Below the pieces are notes generated by a model that was not told the origin of the DNA, did not search any database, and worked only from the letters and a program-made list of their open reading frames with translations. Made by a program: the position numbers and the translations under genes. Shown piece by piece: positions 1 to 10,267 of a stretch of DNA of 64,000 nucleotides (position 1 is the stretch's first letter; every line of letters starts with the position of its first letter). This DNA is from Chloroflexota bacterium. GTDB lineage: Bacteria > Chloroflexota > Limnocylindria > Limnocylindrales > CSP1-4. The stretch lies in assembly GCA_030447745.1 (NCBI GenBank), contig JAUJOH010000002.1, forward strand, positions 227,848-291,847, read 5' to 3'.

Positions 1-416
1 CGTGCGGGCGGCGAGGTCGCTCGGCGGGAGGTGACCGGCCATGGGGCCCATTGTCGGACCACGGGACGCGGGACGGGACGTGACGCGGCAACGGGACGCG
101 GCGACGGGACGTGACGCGGCGACGTCGACGTGGCCGGGCCGGACTTGTCGAATACCACCCCTCGTAGTGCTCGCCGCGAAGTTGTCACGTCGTCGCGGGC
201 GGTCGGCGAGCGGGCCGTGCACGACTGCTTCGCCCGATCCGGTCGCCTACTACCCGCGATGGTACGCGGCAGGGTCGCGCGCGCTTGTACTACGCGGGAT
301 GGTAGGCGACACGAAATTACGCAACGGCCGCGCGCAACACCACCCGGGCTGGTAGGCGACAGGAACAACGCGCGACCGGCGAGCGGCGGCGACCGGCCGC
401 GACCCCGAGCGGGTGG
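1..416. other. non-coding stretch with degenerate repeats
   Basis: No reading frame here has a homologue I recognise or a convincing start. The stretch lies downstream of the minus-strand ABC permease that stops at 417. It holds the tandem repeat at 61-121 and three degenerate copies of a TACTAC/GGTAGGCGAC-like motif (about 247-270, 287-310 and 338-360, spacing 40-50 bp). The second copy can form a short CTAC/GTAG hairpin. I see no promoter or terminator I would defend. Confidence 0.4.
61..121. repeat. two tandem copies of a ~31-bp GC-rich repeat
   Basis: The unit starts with ACGGGACGCGG and continues with GACGGGACGTGACGCGGC. The second half is seen identically at 72-89 and 103-120. The two copies differ by one base of spacing. 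It is non-coding and its function is unknown. Confidence 0.65.
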
Positions 417-1220
417 CTACCGGAGCAGCAGCTTGTCGAGCCGCCGTGAGACGATCAGGAGCCCCAGCACACCCATCACCGTGAGGTAGGCGGCGTGCAC
501 AACCGTGCTCGGCCCGACGACCCCCACGGCGAGCGAGCGCACGAGATCGACGCCGTGATAGAGCGGCGTGAGCTGGACGAGCAGCCGGACCGGCTCCGGG
601 TACGCGTCGAGCGGGTAGAACGTGCCGGAGAACAGGAACATCGGCAGGACGACGAGCTGAATCAGGTCGAAGTCCTGCCAGGTCCTCATGAACGACGTGG
701 CAGCCATCCCGACGGCCCCGAACGCGAAGCTGATGAGCAGCGCCGCCGGCAGCGTCAGCAGGAGCCAGGCCGACACGCCGAGCCCGAGGGCGACCATGAC
801 GACCAGGAACCCGCCGGTGTAGAGCGCGCCGCGGATCAGCGCCCAGCCGAGCTCGCCGAGGGCGATGTCGGCGGTCGACAGCGGGGTCGACAGGATCGAC
901 TCGAACGTCTTCTGGTACTTGAGCTTGAAGAAGAAGTTCAGGGTTGCCTCCGTGACCGCGCCGTTCATCGACGAGCTGGCGAGGAGCGCGGGCGCGATGA
1001 AGAGCTGGTACGGGATCTCCGTGCCGCCAGGCCCCGGGACCGTCCCGACGAGCTGTCCGAGCCCGAACCCGATGCTGAGCAGGTAGAAGAGCGGCTCGAA
1101 GAACCCGGACACGATCACGATCCAGCCGTGCCGGTACACGTACAGGTTGCGTTCGATGAGCCGGAACGCGCGAAGGCTCCCGAACATGAGCGGCGGTGCG
1201 ACGCGGAGCGGCAGCGTCAT
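417..1220 (-). CDS. ABC-2 type exporter permease (NodJ-like), second permease
   Basis: This is an integral membrane permease of an ABC-2 exporter, about 267 residues. It has a short cytoplasmic N-terminus, roughly six hydrophobic segments, and the family-typical stretch with PMFLFSGTFYPLDAYP before the last segments. The ATG at 1220 is chosen because it overlaps the TGA stop of the upstream permease as ATGA, showing translational coupling. A longer reading from 1262 would overlap that gene by 46 bases. With the two upstream genes it forms a three-gene exporter. The substrate cannot be read from sequence; NodIJ/daunorubicin-type systems export lipids, glycans or drugs. Confidence 0.88.
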   Translation of the reverse strand: MTLPLRVAPPLMFGSLRAFRLIERNLYVYRHGWIVIVSGFFEPLFYLLSIGFGLGQLVGTVPGPGGTEIPYQLFIAPALLASSSMNGAVTEATLNFFFKLKYQKTFESILSTPLSTADIALGELGWALIRGALYTGGFLVVMVALGLGVSAWLLLTLPAALLISFAFGAVGMAATSFMRTWQDFDLIQLVVLPMFLFSGTFYPLDAYPEPVRLLVQLTPLYHGVDLVRSLAVGVVGPSTVVHAAYLTVMGVLGLLIVSRRLDKLLLR

Positions 1221-1996
1221 CCGCGGATGAGCCGGCGCTCGATCATCCGGACCGTCGCCCACGTCGACACGACGACGATGGCCACCAGGACCACGACATG
1301 GGCGACCATCTGCGCCGGCTGCTGACCGACCGTGCCGAGCACGAGGCCGCGCGTCAGATCGACGCCGTGCCAGAGCGGCGACAGCCAGGCGATCGGTTGG
1401 AGGACGTCCGGCAGCGATTCGATCGGGAAGAACGTTCCGGAGAACAGGAACAGCGGCGTGATGCCGAAGCGGAAGATGACGTTGAACCGGTTCGGCGTTC
1501 GCTGCGTGGCGGAGAAGGCGGTGATCGGGGCCGCGAACGCCATCCCGGTCAGGACGGCGACCGGGATGCCGAGGACGACGAGCGGCGAGTGTGCGGCGCC
1601 GAGCACGATGATCACCGCGCTGAAGACCGAGGCGATCATCGCCATCCGGATCGCCATCCAGACCAGGTTGCCGAGGGCGATGTCGCTCGGTGACAGTGGC
1701 GTGGCGTACATCGCGTGAAACGTCCGCTGCCAGTTGAGCCCGCCGATGATCGGGAACGTCGCCTCGAACGCCGCCGACTGCATGACGGTCGCCGCGAGGA
1801 GGCCGGGGGCGAGGAACTCGAGGTAGCTCAGCCCGCCCAGCACGGCGTCGCCCGAGGCGTCGACATACCCGCCCAGCCCGAGCCCCATGGCGGTGAGAAA
1901 CAGGACGGGGCTCAGGAACGACGTGAAGACCGACGACCGGAACGTCCGGCGGTACTGGACGGCGCGGTGCTCGACGACGCGGCTGAGGCCGGCCAC
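1217..1996 (-). CDS. ABC-2 type exporter permease, first permease
   Basis: This 259-residue membrane protein resembles its downstream partner: an ATPase-coupled permease with about six membrane spans and the shared motif PLFLFSGTFFPIESLP. The start is GTG, two bases after the TAG stop of the ATP-binding gene. Its own stop overlaps the next permease start (ATGA). Two non-identical permeases with one ATPase suggest a heterodimeric channel. Substrate unknown. Confidence 0.88.
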   Translation of the reverse strand: MAGLSRVVEHRAVQYRRTFRSSVFTSFLSPVLFLTAMGLGLGGYVDASGDAVLGGLSYLEFLAPGLLAATVMQSAAFEATFPIIGGLNWQRTFHAMYATPLSPSDIALGNLVWMAIRMAMIASVFSAVIIVLGAAHSPLVVLGIPVAVLTGMAFAAPITAFSATQRTPNRFNVIFRFGITPLFLFSGTFFPIESLPDVLQPIAWLSPLWHGVDLTRGLVLGTVGQQPAQMVAHVVVLVAIVVVSTWATVRMIERRLIRG

Positions 1997-1998
1997 GG

Positions 1999-2937
1999 CT
2001 ACTCGACCAGCGAGCGGCCGGTGAGCCGCAGGAAGACGTCCTCGAGCGTCGAGCGCCGAACGAGGACCGTCTCCGGGTTCAGGCCACGCTCGTGGGCGGC
2101 CACCGCGACGGCCTCGCCGTCGTCCGCGTACAGCAGCACCCGGTCGGCGAGGTGCTCGATCCGATCCGCCAGCCCGTCCAGCTGGCCGTCGAGACGCTCC
2201 TGGACACCGGGCCCGAAGCGGAGCTCGGTGACCTCACGCGTCGAGTAGCGGTCGATCAGCTGGCGCGGAGACCCCTCGGCCACGATCTTGGCCTTGTCCA
2301 TGACGACCAGGCGGTCGCAGAGCTGCTCTGCCTCGTCCATGTAATGCGTGGTCAGCACGAGCGTCACGCCGCGCTGCTTGAGGCGGTACAGGCGGTCCCA
2401 CAGGAGGTGGCGCGCCTGCGGGTCGAGCCCCGTGGTCGGCTCGTCGAGAAGGAGCAGGTCCGGCTGGTTGATCAGCGCCCGAGCGATCGTCAGCCGCCGC
2501 TTCATCCCGCCCGAGAGCGGCTCGACCTCGTCGTTCTGACGTTCCGTCAGCTGCGCGAAGCCCAGGAGCTCGTCCGCGCGACGTCCGCATTCCGCGCGCG
2601 GCAGCCCGAAGTAGCGGCCGTAGAGGACGAGGTTCTCGCGGACCGTCAGCTCCGTGTCCAGCGTGTCCTGTTGCGGGACGACGCCGAGACGAGCCCGGAT
2701 CTCCGGCCCGTCCGTGCGCGGGTCCAGGCCGCGCACCGTCAGCGTGCCGTCGGTCACGGGCGAGACGCAGCCGATCATCCGCATCGTCGAGGTCTTCCCC
2801 GCCCCGTTCGGGCCGAGGAAGCCGAACGCCTCGCCGGGCGCGACGTCGAAATCGACGCCGTCGACGGCGGTGAACGACCCGAATCGCTTCGTCAGGCCGC
2901 GGGCATGGATGAGCGAGGACTCGGGGGAACCGGGCAT
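1999..2937 (-). CDS. ABC exporter ATP-binding protein (NodI/DrrA-like)
   Basis: This 312-residue cytoplasmic ATPase energises the two permeases downstream. Walker A is GPNGAGKTS, the signature is LSGGMKRR, Walker B is LLLLDEPTTGLD, followed by the switch histidine in LTTHYMDEAEQLCDR. The C-terminal extension of about 90 residues, ending in a TLEDVFLRLTGRSL motif, is typical of the multidrug/lipo-oligosaccharide CcmA/NodI branch. It is the first gene of the operon. The intergenic region to the divergent PPOX gene (2938-3093) must hold its promoter, but I cannot assign the boxes. Confidence 0.93.
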   Translation of the reverse strand: MPGSPESSLIHARGLTKRFGSFTAVDGVDFDVAPGEAFGFLGPNGAGKTSTMRMIGCVSPVTDGTLTVRGLDPRTDGPEIRARLGVVPQQDTLDTELTVRENLVLYGRYFGLPRAECGRRADELLGFAQLTERQNDEVEPLSGGMKRRLTIARALINQPDLLLLDEPTTGLDPQARHLLWDRLYRLKQRGVTLVLTTHYMDEAEQLCDRLVVMDKAKIVAEGSPRQLIDRYSTREVTELRFGPGVQERLDGQLDGLADRIEHLADRVLLYADDGEAVAVAAHERGLNPETVLVRRSTLEDVFLRLTGRSLVE

Positions 2938-3033
2938 GGGCGGGCATCGTACCGCACGGTTCGGCGATCTCTGTCAGGTTTGTCGGGACCGCCCGGGGCC
3001 GCTCCGCGCGCGCCCACGACGCCTCGAGATAAC

Positions 3034-3053
3034 GTGCTATGCTGAAGTAGCAC
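3034..3053. promoter_or_regulatory. GTGCTA/TAGCAC inverted repeat overlapping an extended -10
   Basis: Perfect 6-bp arms GTGCTA and TAGCAC are separated by 8 bases. The left arm runs into TGC-TATGCT, an extended -10 element like those of several other genes in this window. It lies about 45 bases upstream of the PPOX gene start. This could be a repressor operator on the PPOX/UbiA promoter; the regulator is unknown. Confidence 0.45.
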
Positions 3054-3093
3054 AAAGGCTTCGGATCCGCCGATCCGCGACAGGAGCGCCGCC

Positions 3094-3573
3094 ATGGCCA
3101 AGCTACCCGAACCGGTCGAGCGCCTGCTCGACGCCGCGCTCGTCGGCGAGCTGACCGTCGTCAGCCCGTCCGGGCGACCGATCACGTACCCGCTCATCCC
3201 GCTGTTCGACGGCGACAAGGTCTACCTCACGTCGTCGACCCTGTTCAGCCGGAAGCTCGAGCACATCGCGGCCAATCCGCGGGTGGCCCTGTCGATCACC
3301 GACCCCGTCGCGACCGGTCGCCCGGACCGGGCAACCCTCCAGGGCGACGCCCGCGTCATCGACGAGGACCCGCACGGCGGCTGGGAGCGGCTGCTCCCGA
3401 TCTGGGAGAAGAAGGAGCCGTCCATCGTCACATTCCTCAAGGCCCGCGTGGCGCTGCCGCTATTCTTCGAGCGGGCGCTGATCGAGATCACGCCGCGACG
3501 CGTGCTGTACTGGTCGGACGGAGCGTCCGCCGCGGCACCGGTCACGACGCTCGTCGGGACGGAGGCCGCCTGA
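3094..3573 (+). CDS. pyridoxamine-5'-phosphate-oxidase-fold flavin/F420-type protein
   Basis: This 159-residue split-barrel protein is of the PPOX-like superfamily, which binds FMN, F420 or heme. The N-terminal strands TVVSPSGRPITYPLIPLFDGDKVYLTS and the ANPRVALSITDP helix-strand match the family pattern. The ATG at 3094 follows a GGAG ribosome site. Its stop shares one base with the start of the next gene (TGATG), so the two are translationally coupled. The next gene itself carries a second PPOX-like domain, which suggests a joint role. The chemistry is not deducible. Confidence 0.8.
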   Translation: MAKLPEPVERLLDAALVGELTVVSPSGRPITYPLIPLFDGDKVYLTSSTLFSRKLEHIAANPRVALSITDPVATGRPDRATLQGDARVIDEDPHGGWERLLPIWEKKEPSIVTFLKARVALPLFFERALIEITPRRVLYWSDGASAAAPVTTLVGTEAA

Positions 3574-4961
3574 TGCGCAGCACCACGGAGCTCGACGCCC
3601 GCGCCGGCCTGGAGAGGCTCCGGACGTATCCCTTCCAGGTCCTGACCTGGGTCGGCCCGGACGGCTACCCCGTCAGCGTGGCGGTCGAGGCGGCCGTCGA
3701 TCCGGCCACCGGCTCGGCGCGCTTCGCCGCGCCGACGGGACTCGCCGTCCCGACGGACCGCGAGGTCTCGCTCACCGGCTCCCACATCCGCCCGCAGCCT
3801 GGATACGGCTACGACGAGCGCCGCCACGTGACCGTGTGGGGCCGAGTGGCGGCCGCGGACGGCACCCTCACGCTCGCCGCCGACCACGCCTGGGGCTGGG
3901 ACGAGGCAGAGGTTCCGTTTTTCGAGTACAGCGAGCGCTCCCTGCCGCAGTCACGCAAGTACTTCGACGCGCTCTCCCGGGAGCGCGGGACTCCCGTCCG
4001 GCCGAAGCTCTCCTTCGGGTTCCTGACGCTGCGCGCGACAAGGCTGCCGTTCCTGACCGCGACGATCGTGCCGGTGCTGCTGGGCATCCTGATCGCCGCC
4101 AGCGACGGCGCGTTCGACCTCCTGACGGCCGTCCTTACCGTGGTCGGCGCGTCGTTCGTCCAGCTGGCGATCAACGTCAGCAACGACGTCTTCGACACCG
4201 CCCAGGGAGCAGACGACGCGAACGTCACGCCCACCCAGTTCAGCGGCGGGTCGCGCGTCATCCAGTACGGCCTGGTGACCTTCCGCCAGATGGCCACGCT
4301 GGCCACGGTGTTCTTCGTGGCAGCCGCGGCCGTGGGGCTCGTGCTGCTGGCGCTTCGGGGGTCGCCGGCGCTGCTCGCCATCGGCATCGTCGGGTTCGTG
4401 GTCGGGCTCGGCTACACGGCGCCGCCGCTGAAGCTCGTGTATCGCGGGCTCGGCGAGATCGCCGTGGCGGTGGGGTTCGGACCGCTGATGCTGCTTGGCG
4501 CCTACGTCGTGCAGACAGGTGGCTCGCTGTCGTGGGAGCCCTTCGTGGCCTCGATCCCGATCGCCGTCCTCATCGCGCTCGTCCTGTACGTCAACGAGAT
4601 CCCCGACCGGCGCGGTGACGCGCGTGCCGGCAAGCGGACGCTCCCGGTCCGCTTCTCGCGCGAGGCGGTCGTGACCGGCTACCGCGTCGCGACGATCGCG
4701 GCGTACGGGGCGCTCGTGCTCGGCGTCGTCGCCGGGCTGCTGCCGATCCCGGCGCTGCTGATGCTCCTGACCGTGCCGCTCGCCCTCCGGGTGGAGCGCG
4801 GCCTGCGCCCAAACTACGACAACCCGTACGGATTGATGTCGGTGATGGGCGTCAACATCCGGCTCCACCTGTACGCCGGCCTGCTCCTCGTGGCGGCGTA
4901 CGCGCTGGTCCTCGTCGCCGAGGCGGTCGCGCCCGGCGTACCCCTGTTCCTCGGCCGCTGA
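3573..4961 (+). CDS. fusion of PPOX-like domain and UbiA/MenA-type prenyltransferase
   Basis: Residues 1 to about 130 form a PPOX/split-barrel-like domain (LRTYPFQVLTWVGPDGYPVS). Residues about 150-462 are a UbiA-superfamily membrane prenyltransferase with eight or nine helices. The two prenyl-diphosphate/Mg motifs are visible: NVSNDVFDTAQGAD at 201-214 and NEIPDRRGDARAGKRTL at 341-357. The latter is close to MenA (1,4-dihydroxy-2-naphthoate prenyltransferase) enzymes. The protein is 462 residues against about 300 for a stand-alone UbiA. The substrate is unknown; a menaquinone-like or other prenylated aromatic is the simplest guess. The start overlaps the upstream PPOX stop. Confidence 0.85.
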   Translation: MRSTTELDARAGLERLRTYPFQVLTWVGPDGYPVSVAVEAAVDPATGSARFAAPTGLAVPTDREVSLTGSHIRPQPGYGYDERRHVTVWGRVAAADGTLTLAADHAWGWDEAEVPFFEYSERSLPQSRKYFDALSRERGTPVRPKLSFGFLTLRATRLPFLTATIVPVLLGILIAASDGAFDLLTAVLTVVGASFVQLAINVSNDVFDTAQGADDANVTPTQFSGGSRVIQYGLVTFRQMATLATVFFVAAAAVGLVLLALRGSPALLAIGIVGFVVGLGYTAPPLKLVYRGLGEIAVAVGFGPLMLLGAYVVQTGGSLSWEPFVASIPIAVLIALVLYVNEIPDRRGDARAGKRTLPVRFSREAVVTGYRVATIAAYGALVLGVVAGLLPIPALLMLLTVPLALRVERGLRPNYDNPYGLMSVMGVNIRLHLYAGLLLVAAYALVLVAEAVAPGVPLFLGR

Positions 4962-4978
4962 GGGCGCGTCCGGAAGCG

Positions 4979-5626
4979 CTACTTGTCGAGTTTCTCGAGG
5001 CCGGCGTCGCGCCCGAGCAGGATCAGCTGGTCGCCGGCCGCGATCCGCTCGTCGCGATGCGGGTTGACGGTCACCCTGTCGCCACGGCGGAGGCCGATCG
5101 GCGTCAGCTGGAGGCGCCGTGCGAGGTCGAGCTCCGCCAGCGAGCGCCCGACGAACGACTGCGGCGGGCGGAGCATCACGATCCCGAAGCCCGGCGCGAC
5201 GTCGATGTAGTCCACGACGCTCGGGTGCGCGAAGACGTGCGCCACGCGGGCGCCCATCTCGCGCTCGGGGTAGACGACCCGGTCCGCACCGACCCGCTCG
5301 AGGATGGACCCGTGCAGCGCGGAGCCCGCCTTGGCGACCACGTTGCGCACGCCCAGCTGCTTCAGCGCCATCGTCGCGAAGATGCTCGGCTCCGTGTGGC
5401 CGCTCATGGCCACGATCGCGTGCTCGAACTCGCCGGCGCCGATGCCGGTCAGCGCGTCGAGGTCGCTCGCGTCGAGCTGGACGGCGTGGGTGACGTCCGG
5501 GGCCACGTCGTTCACGCGAGCCTCGTCGTGGTCGACGGCGAGGACCTCGTGACCCAGCCGCATCAGCTCCTTCACGGCGGCCGTCCCGAACCGCCCGAGC
5601 CCGACCACGAGGATCGACTGCTTCAT
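4979..5626 (-). CDS. ktrA: potassium uptake regulatory subunit, KtrA/TrkA type
   Basis: This 215-residue cytoplasmic gating ring protein has an N-terminal RCK_N Rossmann domain, with nucleotide motif VVGLGRFGTAAVKEL and the acidic end of strand beta-2 in AVDHDE. A C-terminal RCK_C domain starts near residue 140. The single RCK_N/RCK_C pair and the length match KtrA/KtrC rather than the duplicated TrkA. It sits 49 bases downstream of the KtrB-like channel gene. ATP/ADP or NAD(H) is expected to gate the transporter. Confidence 0.9.
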   Translation of the reverse strand: MKQSILVVGLGRFGTAAVKELMRLGHEVLAVDHDEARVNDVAPDVTHAVQLDASDLDALTGIGAGEFEHAIVAMSGHTEPSIFATMALKQLGVRNVVAKAGSALHGSILERVGADRVVYPEREMGARVAHVFAHPSVVDYIDVAPGFGIVMLRPPQSFVGRSLAELDLARRLQLTPIGLRRGDRVTVNPHRDERIAAGDQLILLGRDAGLEKLDK

Positions 5627-5675
5627 CCCGTCTCCCGATGCGCCGCTTCCGGGCCGGAGGTGCCCGTCCGGCCCG

Positions 5676-7097
5676 TCATCCGATCCGGATCGTCTCGACC
5701 GCCGGCCGGTGCAAGGTGGGACGCTGGCGTGCTGTGAGGGCGAGCACGAGGGTGAGCGTCCCGAGCCGGCCGATGAACATCGCGCCGACCAGCAGCAGCC
5801 TACCGGTGTCGCTCAACTCGGGTGTGATCCCCGTCGACGCGCCGACCGTGCCGACGGCGGAGACGGCCTCGAACAGCACCTGCACGAAGCTCCCCGTGGA
5901 CGTCAGCTCTAGGCCAAGGCTGACCATGAAGAGCACGGCGATCGACAGCAGCGCGACGGACACCGCCCGGTAGACGATGACGTGGGGGATCCGGCGGCCG
6001 AAGGCCTCGGCCGATGGCCGGCCGCGCGCGGTCGACACGATGGCGACCAGCAGCACGCTGAAGGTGTTGACCTTGATGCCGCCGGCCGTGGACCCCGACG
6101 CGCCGCCGATGAACATGAGCGCCATGACGACGAAGAGCGACGCCTCGACCAGCTCGCCGGTCGGGAGGGCGCTGAAGCCCGCCGTCCGGAGGGTTACCGA
6201 CTCGAACGCCGCATTGAGCGGCCGCTGCTCGACCGGCAGCGCGCCCAGTGTCGCGGGGTTCTCCCACTCGAAGACGGCGATAGTCGCCGCCCCCAGCGCC
6301 AGGAGCGCGGCCGTCGTCAGCAGCACGATCTTGGTCTCGAGGGCGAGCCGGCTCCAGCGCCGCTTGCCGGCAACGTCGCCGACGATGGCGAAGCCAATCC
6401 CCCCGAGCACGATCAGCACGCCGACCGGCACGAGCACGAACGCGTCGTCCGCGAACGGCCGGAGGCTCCGGAACTCGCCGATCAGGTCGAAGCCGGCGTT
6501 GTTGAAGGCGGAGATCCCGTGGAACACGCCCCACCAGGCCGCCTGCGGTGGGTCGAGCCCGCGGGCGAGGAAGGCCGCGGCAAGCACGAGCGCGCCGAGC
6601 ACCTCGGCGACGAGGGTGAACAGGCCGACCCGCCGGACGAGCGACGTGACGCTGCCGAGGTCCACGCCGGTCGACGCCTGGACGAGCAACCGGTCGCGCA
6701 GGCCGGTTCGCCGCCCGACGAGGAGCAGCAGGATCAGCGTCGACCCGGTCATGAAACCGAAGCCGCCAACCTGGATCAGGCCGAGGATCACGGCGTGCCC
6801 GAACGGGCTCCAGTGCGTCGCGGTGTCGACGACGACGAGCCCGGTGACGCAGACGGCCGACGTCGCCGTGAACAGGGCGGTCAGCGCCGGCGTGGACCGC
6901 CCGGCGGCCGTCGCGATCGGCAGCAGGAGCAGGATCGTGCCGATGAGGATGACGACGCCGAAGCCGACGATCAGGACGAGCCACGGCGACGGTGGCCGCC
7001 GGATCCGCCTCGGCGGCGCGAGGTCGTAGGCGCGTGGCGTGACCCGCTCGATGCGAACGCGTTGGTCGCCGATCCGCCGGCCGGGACGGACGGTCAC
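5676..7097 (-). CDS. ktrB: potassium transporter membrane subunit, KtrB/TrkH type
   Basis: This membrane channel has the four selectivity-loop repeats of the Trk/Ktr family: TSAVCVTGL, SAFNNAGFD, LRTAGFSALP and VGTVGASTGITP. I place the start at the GTG at 7097 (MTVRPGRR...), giving about 473 residues, near the usual 440-480. The same frame stays open upstream to 7325, but that part only translates the GC-rich intergenic repeats into Ala/Pro/Arg-rich sequence and is unlikely to be protein. No strong ribosome site is visible, so the start is uncertain. Confidence 0.9.
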   Translation of the reverse strand: MTVRPGRRIGDQRVRIERVTPRAYDLAPPRRIRRPPSPWLVLIVGFGVVILIGTILLLLPIATAAGRSTPALTALFTATSAVCVTGLVVVDTATHWSPFGHAVILGLIQVGGFGFMTGSTLILLLLVGRRTGLRDRLLVQASTGVDLGSVTSLVRRVGLFTLVAEVLGALVLAAAFLARGLDPPQAAWWGVFHGISAFNNAGFDLIGEFRSLRPFADDAFVLVPVGVLIVLGGIGFAIVGDVAGKRRWSRLALETKIVLLTTAALLALGAATIAVFEWENPATLGALPVEQRPLNAAFESVTLRTAGFSALPTGELVEASLFVVMALMFIGGASGSTAGGIKVNTFSVLLVAIVSTARGRPSAEAFGRRIPHVIVYRAVSVALLSIAVLFMVSLGLELTSTGSFVQVLFEAVSAVGTVGASTGITPELSDTGRLLLVGAMFIGRLGTLTLVLALTARQRPTLHRPAVETIRIG

Positions 7098-7181
7098 GCC
7101 GACGGAGGCAGGGCGGGGGTCATCCGCCGGAGTGTAGGCGCGGGCGCCGACGGGCGCTGGGCGGCGAGCCGGCGGCGGCGG

Positions 7182-7332
7182 GCGGCCACTGGCCGCTTCG
7201 GCGGCGCGGGCGCTGGGCGGAGCCCGCTCGGGCGGCGCGGGCGCTGGGCGGGAGCCCGCTCGGGCGGCGCGGGCGCTGGGCGGCAGCGGGCGGCCACTGG
7301 CCGCTCCTGCGGCGCGGGCGGCCACTGACCGC
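7182..7332. repeat. GC-rich repeat block between ktrB and the HTH gene
   Basis: Two interleaved repeats are seen. GCGGCCACTGGCCGC, a palindrome with one central base, occurs at 7182-7196 and 7290-7304, and with one mismatch at 7318-7332. Between the first two lie about three tandem units of 30-32 bp containing GGCGGCGCGGGCGCTGGGCGG. The block lies between two divergently transcribed genes, so promoters for both must be in or near it. Confidence 0.7.
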
Positions 7333-7395
7333 TTCGGGTCATGCGGTCCATCGTCTGATACGTGGACGGTGAGTGGCGCCCGTCATCCTCCCCCG

Positions 7396-8289
7396 ATGGA
7401 TCCCTTCCGCTTCGGTCGCGGCATCCGCGACCTGCGGCGCCGACGCGGCTGGCGGCAGGAGGACCTTGCGCGCGCGGCAGGCGTCTCCCGCAGTGTCGTC
7501 GCACGGGTTGAGCAGGGACGTGGCGACCGCGTGCCCTACGTCACGCTCGCCCGGATCGCCGCGGCACTGGGCGCGCGTGTCGCCGTCCGGCTGGACTGGC
7601 GCGGCGAGCAGCTCGACCGGCTGATCGACTCCCGCCACGCCGCGCTGACCGAGCTCGTCGTTCGCGAACTGACCTCGCACGGCTGGGAGTGCGCCACCGA
7701 GGTGACGTTCAGCGTCTACGGGGAGCGGGGCTCGATCGACGTCCTCGCCTATCACCCGGCGGCGAGCGTCGTCCTCGTCGTCGAGGTCAAGTCATCGATC
7801 CCGGAGATCGGCAACCTGCTCATTCCGATCGATCGCAAGGTCCGGCTCGCGCCACGGATCGCGGCGGAGCGGGGATGGCCGCCGGGCGTCGTAGCGCGGC
7901 TGCTCGTCGTCGAGGAGGGGCGCACCGTACGGCGACGTATTCAGGATCACGAGGCGATCTTCTCCACGGCGTTTCCGGTGCGGGGCTGGGCCGTTCGTCG
8001 CTGGATGCGGCAGCCCGAAGCGACGCCGGCCTGGTCCGGCCTCTGGATCCCGTCAGATGGTCACGAGCGGATCGGGGCGACCCCGGGAGCAGCATGCGAC
8101 GGAACCGGCGTTCGCGGGCCGCAGTTCCGGCGTCTGACCGTGGAGCGGTCGCCGGGACCGCGTGGCGGTCGCGCGCCGGGACCAGCCGCCGGCCGCGAAA
8201 CCCAGCTCGGTCCGCGCCGGGCCCATGCGGTCCCGCCGGCAGCCCGAATCCGAACGGCCCCGGGCGATGCCCGGGGCCGTTCCTCGTGA
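7396..8289 (+). CDS. XRE-type helix-turn-helix protein with PD-(D/E)XK nuclease-like domain
   Basis: Residues 7-65 form a Cro/C1-type HTH (GRGIRDLRRRRGWRQEDLA...SRSVVARVEQG). Residues about 80-180 match a restriction-endonuclease-like fold: E103, then D115 in ERGSIDVLAY, then E130-V-K132 in VVEVKSS. About 80 residues of Gly/Pro/Arg-rich tail follow, running through a hairpin. I chose ATG 7396. An in-frame GTG at 7369 sits about 8 bases after a TGATAC box and could be a leaderless start. It stands alone, with no methylase or antitoxin partner. Its function is unknown; it could be a regulator, a nuclease, or both. Confidence 0.75.
   Translation: MDPFRFGRGIRDLRRRRGWRQEDLARAAGVSRSVVARVEQGRGDRVPYVTLARIAAALGARVAVRLDWRGEQLDRLIDSRHAALTELVVRELTSHGWECATEVTFSVYGERGSIDVLAYHPAASVVLVVEVKSSIPEIGNLLIPIDRKVRLAPRIAAERGWPPGVVARLLVVEEGRTVRRRIQDHEAIFSTAFPVRGWAVRRWMRQPEATPAWSGLWIPSDGHERIGATPGAACDGTGVRGPQFRRLTVERSPGPRGGRAPGPAAGRETQLGPRRAHAVPPAARIRTAPGDARGRSS
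8253..8281. terminator. perfect 13-bp GC-rich hairpin between convergent genes
   Basis: AACGGCCCCGGGC is followed by a 3-base GAT loop and its exact complement. There is no clear T-run. It lies between the convergent HTH gene and dnaK, and inside the last codons of the former. A bidirectional terminator is the likely role. Confidence 0.65.
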
Positions 8290-8309
8290 CGCGGGTCCGA
8301 GGCCGGTCT

Positions 8310-10250
<1,941 letters not shown>

Positions 10251-10267
10251 GTCGTGCGTGGCTCCTG

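Noticed and set aside
495-1325. Asp/Glu/Arg-rich 276-codon plus-strand frame
   Set aside because: Antisense of the two ABC permease genes; composition is typical of mirror frames in GC-rich DNA.
7098-7325. N-terminal extension of KtrB to 7325
   Set aside because: It translates the intergenic GC repeats into Ala/Pro/Arg sequence and has no counterpart in KtrB proteins.
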